From Aeromicrobium endophyticum (GTDB lineage Bacteria; Actinomycetota; Actinomycetes; Propionibacteriales; Nocardioidaceae): a stretch of 64,000 nt of DNA. Positions 8,246-16,021 of the stretch are shown here, piece by piece. The notes under the pieces were generated by a model. It saw only the letters and a program-made list of their open reading frames with translations. It did not search any database and was not told the origin of the DNA. The stretch is taken from positions 62,001-126,000 of the forward strand of contig NZ_QUBR01000003.1 of NCBI RefSeq assembly GCF_003586285.1, given 5' to 3'. Made by a program: the position numbers and the translations under genes. Position 1 is the stretch's first letter. Every line of letters begins with the position of its first letter.

Positions 8246-9777
8246 CCTCTTCTCATCCACGGCTCGAGCTGGCCGGCGTCTCCAAGACCTTCGGCCCGAA
8301 CCGGGTCCTCTCCGGGGTCGACCTCGTCGTCGGCCCCGGAGAGATCCGCGGTCTGGCCGGGCAGAACGGATCGGGCAAGTCGACCTTGATCAAGATCCTC
8401 ACCGGCATCCACGCACCGGACCCAGGATCGCGCATCGCGGTGGACGGATCGCCGCTCCACCTCCCGGTCCGTTGGGGCGCAGCGCAGCGGGCTGGCATCG
8501 GCGTCGTCCACCAGGATCTCGGGCTGCTCGACAATCTCACGGTCGCCGAGAACATCTGCGTCGGCGGCTACCCCGTCTCGCGCTGGGGCAGGATCGACCG
8601 TCGTGCTCGCGACCGACTCGCCGAGTCGACGCTCGACCGCATCGGGGTGCACGTCAGTCCCCGCGCAATGGTCGCCGAGCTGACTGCGGCCGAGCGGGCG
8701 GAGGTGGCGATCGCCAGGGCGATGCGCGACCATGCGCCGGGTCGCGGGCTGACGATCCTCGACGAGTCGACCAGGTCGCTCCGGGGTGCTGACCTCGAGC
8801 GAATCCACGCGATGCTGCGGCGGATCGTCGACGGCGGATCCTCGGCGATCATCATCAGCCACAGCCTGCGCGAGCTGACGACGATCGCCGACTCCGTCAC
8901 CGTCCTGCGCGACGGTCACGTGACGGGCGACCTGTCCAGGTCGGCGGCCGACGTCTCCGAGGCGACCATCGCGCAGGCGATGCTCGGGGACTCCCTGACG
9001 GCCTTCCACCGGCCGAGGTCGGCGTCACAGGATCATCCTGATCGCGCACCCCGCGTCCTCGTCCGTGGCCTCACGGGCGGGCCTGTCCGCGACGTTTCGT
9101 TCGAGATCGGCAGAGGAGAGATTCTCGGCATTACCGGTGCCCCGGGCAGCGGGCACGACGAGATGGCAGGCCTGTTGGCCGGTGACGTCCGCCCGGCGGC
9201 CGGCCAGATGGTGGTGGACGATCGCACAATCGACCTGCCGCGCGCCGCGATCACGTCGATCCTGCGAGCCGGGGTGATGCTCGTACCGGAACGACGCGAT
9301 CGCGACGGGCTGGCCATGGAGATGTCCATCAGGGACAACGTCACCCTCCCGCAGCTCGCGGGGCGCCACCGACTGTTCCTCAACCGGCCATGGCAGTCGC
9401 GCGAGGCCGGTCGGGTCATCCGCAAGCACGACGTCCGGCCGTCGAGACCGCACGCCCTCGTCCGCGAGCTCAGCGGCGGCAACCAGCAGAAGGTCCTCCT
9501 CGCCAAGTGGCTCGAGATGAGGCCCAGGTTCCTCATCCTCCACGAGCCCACGCAGGCGGTCGACGTCGGTGCGCGCCGAGAGATCTTGACCAACATCGCT
9601 GCGGCCGCGCAGGAGGGCACGAGCATCCTCGTGGTCAGCAGCGAGGCGGACGACCTCACCGCGATCTGCGACCGCGTCCTCATCCATGGCGTCGATGGAC
9701 TGACACCCGCCGACGCAGCGAATCCGACCCAACTCATCGATCAGGTGTTCGCGCCGACGACTAGGACCCTTCCATGA
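8242..9777 (+). CDS. RbsA-like double ABC ATPase of sugar-type transporter
   Basis: A 511-residue tandem ATPase. The first module has Walker A GQNGSGKST (about 40-48) but a degenerate signature (ELTAAERAEVAIARA, near 146) and Walker B ending ILDEST instead of DEPT. The second module has the family's usual degenerate Walker A (GAPGSGHDE) with an intact signature LSGGNQQK near 410 and LHEPTQAVDVG. GTG at 8242 overlaps the SBP stop by four bases (GTGA), so I prefer it to the upstream start at 8230. The stop overlaps the permease ATG. Confidence 0.9.
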   Translation: MTSSHPRLELAGVSKTFGPNRVLSGVDLVVGPGEIRGLAGQNGSGKSTLIKILTGIHAPDPGSRIAVDGSPLHLPVRWGAAQRAGIGVVHQDLGLLDNLTVAENICVGGYPVSRWGRIDRRARDRLAESTLDRIGVHVSPRAMVAELTAAERAEVAIARAMRDHAPGRGLTILDESTRSLRGADLERIHAMLRRIVDGGSSAIIISHSLRELTTIADSVTVLRDGHVTGDLSRSAADVSEATIAQAMLGDSLTAFHRPRSASQDHPDRAPRVLVRGLTGGPVRDVSFEIGRGEILGITGAPGSGHDEMAGLLAGDVRPAAGQMVVDDRTIDLPRAAITSILRAGVMLVPERRDRDGLAMEMSIRDNVTLPQLAGRHRLFLNRPWQSREAGRVIRKHDVRPSRPHALVRELSGGNQQKVLLAKWLEMRPRFLILHEPTQAVDVGARREILTNIAAAAQEGTSILVVSSEADDLTAICDRVLIHGVDGLTPADAANPTQLIDQVFAPTTRTLP

Positions 9778-10832
9778 CTGTGCAGCACGATCCCGAAGCC
9801 GTCCGCGACGACGGCCTCTCATCGACCGACACGGTCGGCATGCAACAGGGCGAGATGGCTGGCGGCCGTCGCCAGCCGCGCTCGAACCGCGTGGCCACGT
9901 TCCTCTCGAGGTACGCCCTCATCCTCGTCTGGGCGCTGCTCGCCACGGTCTACTGCGTGCTCATGCCCGACACGTTCATGAGCACGTCCACCCTGCAAGC
10001 CATCTTCGGCTCCCAATCCGCGCTGGTGCTGCTGGCCCTGGCGGCCCTCAGCACGTTCGTGGCGGGAGAGTTCGACCTCTCGTTCGCCAGCATCATGGGG
10101 TTGTCGGCAACCATCGTGCCGGTGCTGACGACCTTGCACGGGGTGCCCATCGGCGCGAGCTGCCTGGTGGCGATGGTCACCGCCATGCTGTGCGGGCTTC
10201 TCAACGCGTTCTTCGTGGTCGTCCTCGAGGTGCCGTCGTTGGTGGTGACACTGGGCTCAGCCAGCCTGTTCGTCGGGATCGCCCAGATGATCGCGTCGTC
10301 CACGATCGCCTCGGTCTCCGAGCCCGGGTTCAGCGATCTGGTGCTGCACCGCGTTCTGGGACTTCCGCTGTCGTTCTACTACGGCGCCCTCGCCTGCGTC
10401 CTGTTCGCCTACGTCATCACCCACACACCACTCGGGCGTCACATCGTGTTCGTCGGCGCCAACCGCGATGTCGCCCGTCTTGCCGGCGTCAGGGTCTCGG
10501 CGATCAGGGCCGGGAGCTACGTCGCCGGGAGCACGCTCGCGGGGCTGGCGGGCGTGGTCCTGGTAGCCAGCGTGGGCGGCTTCGATCCTGCCGGCTCAGC
10601 GGTCTACCTGCTGCCGTCGCTCGCCGCGGTCTTCCTGGGCACCGCCGTCGTGCTTCCGGGACAGTTCAACCCGATCGGGACGTTTGTCGGCATCTACTTC
10701 CTTGCCACCGGGATCATCGGCCTGCAGCTGCTCGGCTACTCCGGTTGGGTCCAGGACGTCTTCTACGGCGGCGGGCTCGTGCTGGCGGTCAGCGTGGCGG
10801 CCGTGATCCGGCGCCGGGTGGCCGTTGCCTGA
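9774..10832 (+). CDS. RbsC-like permease of sugar-type ABC transporter
   Basis: A 352-residue, very hydrophobic permease of the branched-chain/ribose (BPD_transp_2) superfamily with about nine membrane segments after a roughly 40-residue polar N-terminus. The family motif region is seen in TPLGRHIVFVGANRDVARLAGV, the cytoplasmic loop that couples to the ATPase. ATG at 9774 overlaps the ATPase stop (ATGA). It completes an SBP-ATPase-permease importer; the neighbouring aromatic-degradation genes hint at an aromatic or polar acid substrate, but this is only context. Confidence 0.9.
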   Translation: MTVQHDPEAVRDDGLSSTDTVGMQQGEMAGGRRQPRSNRVATFLSRYALILVWALLATVYCVLMPDTFMSTSTLQAIFGSQSALVLLALAALSTFVAGEFDLSFASIMGLSATIVPVLTTLHGVPIGASCLVAMVTAMLCGLLNAFFVVVLEVPSLVVTLGSASLFVGIAQMIASSTIASVSEPGFSDLVLHRVLGLPLSFYYGALACVLFAYVITHTPLGRHIVFVGANRDVARLAGVRVSAIRAGSYVAGSTLAGLAGVVLVASVGGFDPAGSAVYLLPSLAAVFLGTAVVLPGQFNPIGTFVGIYFLATGIIGLQLLGYSGWVQDVFYGGGLVLAVSVAAVIRRRVAVA

Positions 10833-10848
10833 CGCCACGGGACGCAGC

Positions 10849-10886
10849 ACGGCACGACCTTCCCTGGTGAGGGAAGGTCGTGCCGT
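10849..10886. terminator. Perfect 16-bp hairpin between convergent genes
   Basis: ACGGCACGACCTTCCC (10849-10864) pairs perfectly with GGGAAGGTCGTGCCGT (10871-10886) around a 6-base loop. It sits between the permease stop (10832) and the stop of the convergent monooxygenase (10907). There is no clear U-tract on either side, as is common in actinomycete hairpin terminators. It can act in both directions. Confidence 0.8.
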
Positions 10887-10906
10887 CGTCTGGTCGCGCG
10901 GCCGGC

Positions 10907-12493
10907 TCAGACGAGAACGTGGCGCGCCGTCATCGGGCGTCCGGTGACCTGGTCGAGGTCTGCTTCATGGAGTCGCGTGCCCCGCCACGCGACGTGCTGG
11001 TCGGGCCGCACCAGCAGGAACTCGTCCGGCGCCCAGGCATCGCCGTCCGGCAGTGCGACGACAGTCAACGGCACCGCCCGGGCGGCGGCCCGCGCCACGA
11101 GCTGCCCCACCTCCTGGGGATCGGCGGTCGCCGGCACCAACAGCGTCAGACCGGGCCCGAGCTCGTCGTACAGCGCGCGTCCCGGACGGGTCCACACGTG
11201 GGGGAGCCGGGCACCAGGCGCGGTCGACGGTTCGTACTTCTCGACGCTCGACGGTGCCGGCTCGTGCGCTGACGCGATGACCGGTGACCCGGCGTACGAG
11301 TAGCCCAGCACCAAGCCCAACGAGTGGAACTCCTCGTTCTTCGTCGCCTGGAGCTGCTCGGCGGAGTGGGAGATGCCGGGGCTGGACGCGCGCAGGTTGG
11401 CAAGCGCCGAGGCGATGGTCTCCGCCGCGACATGGCGGCGTTCCGCCTCGTAGCTCCCGAGCAGTTCGGACCCGCCCCAGCCGGACAGCACCGCGGCGAT
11501 CTTCCAGCCGATGTTGACGGCGTCGCCGACGCACGTGTTGAACCCGTGCCCGCCGAACGGCGGATTCAGGTGCGCGCTCTCACCGACGAGGAACACCCGG
11601 TCGGACGCGAACCGGTCGGCCAGCAGCATGCGGGGCGTCCACGGGTCGGTCGACAGCACCTCGATGTCGATGTCGCCCGGCGCGACACCTGCCAGAGCCG
11701 CGATCAGACCGGGCACCTGTTCGGCGTCGCACCAGTCGCCCGCACCGGCCAAACCAGCCCACCAGTGACCGTCGTGGTCGAGCGGACCGAGGGCGCCTGG
11801 GATGTCGGGACCCAGCACCCAGTACTGGACGGCGTCACCCATGGCTGGACGAAGGGCGGTCGACCTGAACACGACGTTCAGGTTGGCCCTCGGGGCGGAC
11901 GTTCCCTCGAGCGTGGCGCCGACGCAGTCGCGGACGATGCTCCAACCGCCGTCGCAGCCGAGCGCGTAGTCGCCGGTGAGGTCGTACGTGACGCCGTCGG
12001 GTCGCTCGACGGTCACCGTCACCGAGTCGGGACCCTCGGAGACCTGGACGGCTCGTTCGCCCAGACGGAAGTCCACCATGCCGGTGGACACGAGATGCTC
12101 GCGCAGGACCTCCTCGACGACGGGCTGGGGCACCTGCTGCCCGCACTCGGCGAAGACGTCGCTCGGCCCGCCGTGCAGGCCGAACACGTCGTGGAACTCG
12201 GTGATGACGGGACCGTCGAGGGTCTCGCAGAAGACCACGCGGCGGTTCCACTCCGGCGACAGAGGGGCGCGTCGGCGCACCGCGTCAGCGATGCCCCAGC
12301 GCCGGAAGTGCTCCATGGTGCGGGGGCTGGTCGTCTTCGCCCGAGGTCGGTCGTGGAGCACCTCGACGCGAGGGTCGACGATGACGGAGCGGACGTGGTG
12401 GAACGCGAGTTCTGCGGCGCAGGCGAGTCCCGCGGGGCCCGCGCCGATGATGAGGACGGGAGGACTGGCAGCCGTCTGGGGGGTAGAAGTCAT
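10907..12493 (-). CDS. FAD-dependent aromatic hydroxylase (MhpA/PheA-type)
   Basis: A 528-residue group A flavoprotein monooxygenase. GAGPAG (17-22) is the dinucleotide-binding start; GCDGGWSIVR near 183 is the DG motif that binds both FAD and NAD(P)H; FLVGESAHLNPPFGGHGFN near 306 is the second FAD motif, with GE in place of the usual GD. These enzymes add one hydroxyl to a phenolic ring, often ortho to OH, making a catechol. ATG at 12493 (MTSTPQ) is the natural start; the longer frame upstream runs into the divergent IclR gene. The catechol product would suit the extradiol dioxygenase at 15077-16021. Confidence 0.88.
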   Translation of the reverse strand: MTSTPQTAASPPVLIIGAGPAGLACAAELAFHHVRSVIVDPRVEVLHDRPRAKTTSPRTMEHFRRWGIADAVRRRAPLSPEWNRRVVFCETLDGPVITEFHDVFGLHGGPSDVFAECGQQVPQPVVEEVLREHLVSTGMVDFRLGERAVQVSEGPDSVTVTVERPDGVTYDLTGDYALGCDGGWSIVRDCVGATLEGTSAPRANLNVVFRSTALRPAMGDAVQYWVLGPDIPGALGPLDHDGHWWAGLAGAGDWCDAEQVPGLIAALAGVAPGDIDIEVLSTDPWTPRMLLADRFASDRVFLVGESAHLNPPFGGHGFNTCVGDAVNIGWKIAAVLSGWGGSELLGSYEAERRHVAAETIASALANLRASSPGISHSAEQLQATKNEEFHSLGLVLGYSYAGSPVIASAHEPAPSSVEKYEPSTAPGARLPHVWTRPGRALYDELGPGLTLLVPATADPQEVGQLVARAAARAVPLTVVALPDGDAWAPDEFLLVRPDQHVAWRGTRLHEADLDQVTGRPMTARHVLV

Positions 12494-12540
12494 GACTGTA
12501 TGGTTCGTTGTGTGACAGTCGACACACAGGGCGGATTCCG

Positions 12541-13344
12541 ATGAGTGGCACGGTTCTTTCTGGTCGCACCTCGGGTCGGCCGGCCGAGGGAGAGCCCTTG
12601 ATCGGGCGTGCCTTCCGCGTGCTGGGAGCCTTCTCCCACGCCAACGATCGGCTGAGCCTCGCCACGTTGTCCGTCCGCGCCAACCTCCCCAAGAGCACCG
12701 CGCTGCGCATCGCCGCCCAGCTCGTCGAGGTCGGTGCACTCGAGCGCGGGGACGACGGCAAGTTTGTCGTCGGCCTGCGCCTGCTGGAGATCGCTGCGCT
12801 GGCGCCGCGCGGGCACGGTCTGCGCGCGGCGGCGCTGCCGTACATGCAGGACCTGGAGCACGTCACCCGGCAGCACGTGCTTCTCGCGGTCCGCGACCAT
12901 GACGAGGCAGTTCTCGTGGAGCGGCTGTCGTCGCGTGACGCGACGCCGGTCAAGTACCGGATCGGGGGGCGGCTTCCCCTGGGCGCGACCGGAGTCGGGC
13001 TCGCACTGCTCGCCTACGCGCCCGACGACGTCCGAGCCTCGGTCCTGGGCGGTGACGGGTCCGGGGAGCGCGACTCGCTGTCGCGCCGGCGGATCCGGCA
13101 GCTGCTGGCCTCCGCGCGTGGTGAAGGTGTCCTGACGCTGACGGGGCCGAATCCGGTGAGTGGCGGCCCGGGCGACATCACGACGATCGCCGCTCCGATC
13201 CTGGACGGCCGGGGCGGCGCGATGGGTGCGATCTCGCTCGTCTCACCCGGGCGGAACACCGGTCTGATCGGGCACCGGCTGGCACTTCGCACCGCCAGCC
13301 TGGCGATCGCCCGAGCGGCGGGCAGGGCGCGGGGAGTGACCTAG
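12541..13344 (+). CDS. IclR-family transcriptional regulator
   Basis: A 267-residue regulator: N-terminal winged helix (about 20-80, with LATLSVRANLPKSTALRIAAQLVEVG) and a C-terminal effector-binding domain (about 90-260, with PVKYRIGGRLPLGATGVGLALLAY). IclR proteins commonly control aromatic and acyl catabolic genes by binding small carboxylates. It is divergent from the flavin hydroxylase (47-base gap), so likely controls it and itself. ATG at 12541 is chosen; alternative upstream starts would reach into the shared promoter. The stop overlaps the stop of the convergent GntR gene at CTAG (13341-13344). Confidence 0.9.
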   Translation: MSGTVLSGRTSGRPAEGEPLIGRAFRVLGAFSHANDRLSLATLSVRANLPKSTALRIAAQLVEVGALERGDDGKFVVGLRLLEIAALAPRGHGLRAAALPYMQDLEHVTRQHVLLAVRDHDEAVLVERLSSRDATPVKYRIGGRLPLGATGVGLALLAYAPDDVRASVLGGDGSGERDSLSRRRIRQLLASARGEGVLTLTGPNPVSGGPGDITTIAAPILDGRGGAMGAISLVSPGRNTGLIGHRLALRTASLAIARAAGRARGVT

Positions 13345-14039
13345 CCGGGTCGTCCCGCCGCAAGCTCCTCGTCGGACCGGGCTGCCACCAACAGCTCCGT
13401 CGTCCGCCGGATGTGCGTCTCGGTCAGCTCGACGGCTCGATCGGCGTCACGTCCGATCGCGGCGTCCATGATGTCGTGGTGCTCCTGTGCAATGTCCCGA
13501 TGCGTCCGGTCGTGCTCGGGTCGGGACCAGCACCGATAGACCTCCGAGATCGAGCGGAGCCGGGAGGCGGTGTCGACCAGGTAGTCGTTGCTGCACCCCC
13601 GCAGGACCGCGATGTGGAACAGCTCGTGCGCGGCCAGCCACTCCTCCTGGATGTCGCCGGAGCCGGAGTCGGTCACGCGGGTCAGGGCGTGGTGCCTGGC
13701 CACCACCTCGGCCTCCCAGCTGACGTCACCCTGCTCGACTGCCCGCCGCGTCACGAGGGTCTCGATGGCCACGCGGGCATCGGTCAGGTGAGACAAGCGA
13801 TCGACCGACACGTCGATGACCCGAAAGCCCAGCTGTGCCTCCGACGTGGCGAGCCCCTGCTCGACGAGTCGGGGAAGTACTTCTCGCAGCACGCCTGTGC
13901 TCACGGCGTACCGTCCGCCCAGATCGACGAAGCCGAGCTTGGATCCCGGGGCCAGCCGGCCGTTCAGCACGTCGGACCGGATCTGGCTCAGGACGACGTC
14001 CGATCGGGTCGGTGTGGATGTCCGGGTTCGGGGCGCCAT
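13341..14039 (-). CDS. GntR-family (FCD) transcriptional regulator
   Basis: A 232-residue regulator with winged helix (about 15-80: LSQIRSDVLNGRLAPGSKL, then YAVSTGVLREVLPRLVEQGL) and FCD domain (about 90-225, with HELFHIAVLRG and HHDIMDAAIGRD, His positions typical of the metal/ligand site). ATG at 14039 is preferred; a GTG two codons earlier (14045) is possible. It faces the FAH-first catabolic operon across a 142-base gap with two AAGTTTCGAAA sites, which makes it the likely regulator of that operon. Confidence 0.9.
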   Translation of the reverse strand: MAPRTRTSTPTRSDVVLSQIRSDVLNGRLAPGSKLGFVDLGGRYAVSTGVLREVLPRLVEQGLATSEAQLGFRVIDVSVDRLSHLTDARVAIETLVTRRAVEQGDVSWEAEVVARHHALTRVTDSGSGDIQEEWLAAHELFHIAVLRGCSNDYLVDTASRLRSISEVYRCWSRPEHDRTHRDIAQEHHDIMDAAIGRDADRAVELTETHIRRTTELLVAARSDEELAAGRPG

Positions 14040-14054
14040 GGCCACACCCTACTC

Positions 14055-14106
14055 AAGTTTCGAAAGTCGGTCGCGGTCCGACGCGAAACACCATTAAGTT
14101 TCGAAA
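14055..14106. promoter_or_regulatory. Paired TTTCGAAA operators
   Basis: The identical 11-mer AAGTTTCGAAA occurs at 14055-14065 and 14096-14106, 41 bases apart, close to four helical turns, so two bound dimers would lie on the same face. Each centres on the palindrome TTTCGAAA. The sites lie between the GntR gene (start 14039) and the FAH gene (start 14182) and are probably bound by that GntR protein. Confidence 0.65.
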
Positions 14107-14111
14107 TTATC

Positions 14112-14140
14112 TTGACATCTCGAAGATGGGCTGATTATGT
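14112..14140 (+). promoter_or_regulatory. Sigma-70-type promoter of ring-cleavage operon
   Basis: TTGACA at 14112-14117 and TTATGT at 14135-14140 are 17 bases apart. The -35 begins six bases after the second AAGTTTCGAAA site, so a repressor there could hinder polymerase. It drives the operon beginning at 14182. Confidence 0.5.
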
Positions 14141-14181
14141 GAAGGACGCCACATCAGCTGGTTCGACGAAAGGGCTCACGA

Positions 14182-15042
14182 GTGCGCATCGCAACACGGT
14201 CAGGCAGGTCCGTCCTGGTCTCTCCTGACGGATCCTCGACGGTCGACATCTCGGACGCGTCCGACGGACGCTTCGGTCCGCTCGCGCACCAGGTCTTCGA
14301 CGACTGGGACGAGTTCACGGCCTGGGCGTCGGGCGCCTCCATCGACTTCGCTGCCGTCGGCGATCCGGTGAACCTCGAGGACCTGGGATCTCCGTCGCCG
14401 CGTCCACAGCAGATCTTCGCCATCGGCTTGAACTACCGCGACCACGCCGACGAGGCGGGCCTTGACTACCCGGACTCGCCGCCTGTCTTCACCAAGTGGG
14501 TCGGTAGCTTCGCCGGGCCGGTTGGTCGGGTGGTGCTGCCCGCGGCGACCGTGGACTGGGAGGCCGAGCTGGTCGTCGTGATCGGTCGGCGTGCTGATCA
14601 GGTCTCCGCCGCCGAGGCGTGGTCGCACGTGGCCGGGCTCACGATCGGTCAGGACTTCTCCGAACGTGCCCTGCAGCTGTCCGGTCCTGCGCCGCAATTC
14701 TCGCTGGGCAAGTCGTATCCGGGATTCGCGCCGCAGGGCCCCTGGCTGACCACCGTCGATGAGGTCTCCGATCCCGACGACCTCCGGGTCGAGTGCCGGG
14801 TCAATGGCGAGATCGTCCAGAAGAGCTCGACCGGACGTCTGATCTTCTCGGTGCCGACCCTCGTCGAGCGTCTGTCGTCGGTCCTGCCGCTGATGCCGGG
14901 AGACGTCATCTTCACTGGCACGCCGTCAGGGGTCGGCGGCGCGCGCACCCCTCCGCGGTTCCTCCACGACGGAGACGTCGTGGAGACGACCATCGAAGGA
15001 CTCGGCGAGATACGTCAGGTCTGCGTCGCAGCGTCGCACTGA
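14182..15042 (+). CDS. Fumarylacetoacetate hydrolase (FAH) family protein
   Basis: A 286-residue FAH-superfamily enzyme; members hydrolyse C-C bonds of acylpyruvates and diketo acids or act as isomerases/decarboxylases of ring-cleavage products. FAIGLNYRDHADEAG marks the start of the catalytic domain; the metal ligands appear as the two Glu of WEAELVVVIG and Asp of GQDFSER; FSLGKSYPGFAPQGPWL and FTGTPSGVG complete the family pattern. GTG at 14182 follows GAAAGGG. It opens the operon; the extradiol dioxygenase follows after 34 bases. Exact reaction cannot be assigned. Confidence 0.88.
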   Translation: MRIATRSGRSVLVSPDGSSTVDISDASDGRFGPLAHQVFDDWDEFTAWASGASIDFAAVGDPVNLEDLGSPSPRPQQIFAIGLNYRDHADEAGLDYPDSPPVFTKWVGSFAGPVGRVVLPAATVDWEAELVVVIGRRADQVSAAEAWSHVAGLTIGQDFSERALQLSGPAPQFSLGKSYPGFAPQGPWLTTVDEVSDPDDLRVECRVNGEIVQKSSTGRLIFSVPTLVERLSSVLPLMPGDVIFTGTPSGVGGARTPPRFLHDGDVVETTIEGLGEIRQVCVAASH

Positions 15043-15076
15043 GCCACCGAGAAACATCCGGACGAAAGGACGTCTC

Positions 15077-16021
15077 ATGCCCCTGCACCGCCTGACGAGC
15101 ATCACGATGGGAGTTCCCGATGTCGCCGCGACCGCTGCGTACTACGAGGACTTCGGCCTGACGCCCGTGGCCCCGGTCGTCCCGGGTGCGACCGACGTCG
15201 CGAGGTTCAGCACCGTCGACGGCGGCGAGCAGCTCGCCATCACGCACTCGTCGCGCCGCCGGCTGGTCGAGCTCGGGGTGGGGGTCGACGATCCTGACGA
15301 CCTGGACCGCGTCGCCCGTTCCCTGAACCGGCTCGAGCTCGACGTGGTCCGCACCGCGTCCAGCGTCGAGGCCAAGGACCCCGGGACCCAGGTGCGGGTC
15401 CGCGTCGAGATCGCGCCTCACGTGGAGTCGGACCCGACCCCGGCGCCGGACTACAACACCCCCGGCGTCATCACCCGCGAGAACCAGCGAGCGTCCAGCG
15501 TGCTGCGAGAGGGGAGAGTCCGTCCCCGCAAGCTGGGGCACGTCGTGCTCGGGTCCACCAACCAGGAAGCATCCCAGCGATTCTTCACCGACGGTCTCGG
15601 CTTCAAGGTCAGCGACACCGTCGACGGTCTTGCCGCCTTCATGCGGTGCTCCACCGATCACCACAACATCCTCGTCCAGAGCGCGCCGGTCGACCTCCTG
15701 CATCACACCTCCTGGCAGGTCGACGACGTCGACGAGATCGGACGTGGGGCGGCCGCCATGCTCGAGATCGACGTGAACCGGCACGTGTGGGGCCTGGGTC
15801 GCCACGCGATCGGTTCCAACTTCTTCTGGTACCTCAAGGATCCGGCCGGCAACTTCTCCGAGTACTACTCGGACATCGACTGCATCGTCGACGACGCCCT
15901 GTGGACGCCCGGCGTCTGGGAGGGCGCTCGGTCGCTGTACGACTGGGGCCCGCCGCCTCCGCCGTCCTTCCTGGCCCCGGAGGATCTCGCCGCGCTGATG
16001 ACGGGGTCCCACTCCGCATGA
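15077..16021 (+). CDS. Type I extradiol ring-cleavage dioxygenase (BphC-like)
   Basis: A 314-residue two-module vicinal-oxygen-chelate protein. The Fe(II) ligands expected for catechol 2,3-dioxygenases are present at His155 (RKLGH), His210 (DLLHHTSW) and Glu262 (NFSEYYSD), nearly the same numbers as the well-known BphC triad, so it should be active. It would open a catechol next to its hydroxyls to give a meta-cleavage product. ATG at 15077 follows GAAAGGA. The stop overlaps the ATG of the next gene. The C-terminus has a short proline run before the end. Confidence 0.85.
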   Translation: MPLHRLTSITMGVPDVAATAAYYEDFGLTPVAPVVPGATDVARFSTVDGGEQLAITHSSRRRLVELGVGVDDPDDLDRVARSLNRLELDVVRTASSVEAKDPGTQVRVRVEIAPHVESDPTPAPDYNTPGVITRENQRASSVLREGRVRPRKLGHVVLGSTNQEASQRFFTDGLGFKVSDTVDGLAAFMRCSTDHHNILVQSAPVDLLHHTSWQVDDVDEIGRGAAAMLEIDVNRHVWGLGRHAIGSNFFWYLKDPAGNFSEYYSDIDCIVDDALWTPGVWEGARSLYDWGPPPPPSFLAPEDLAALMTGSHSA

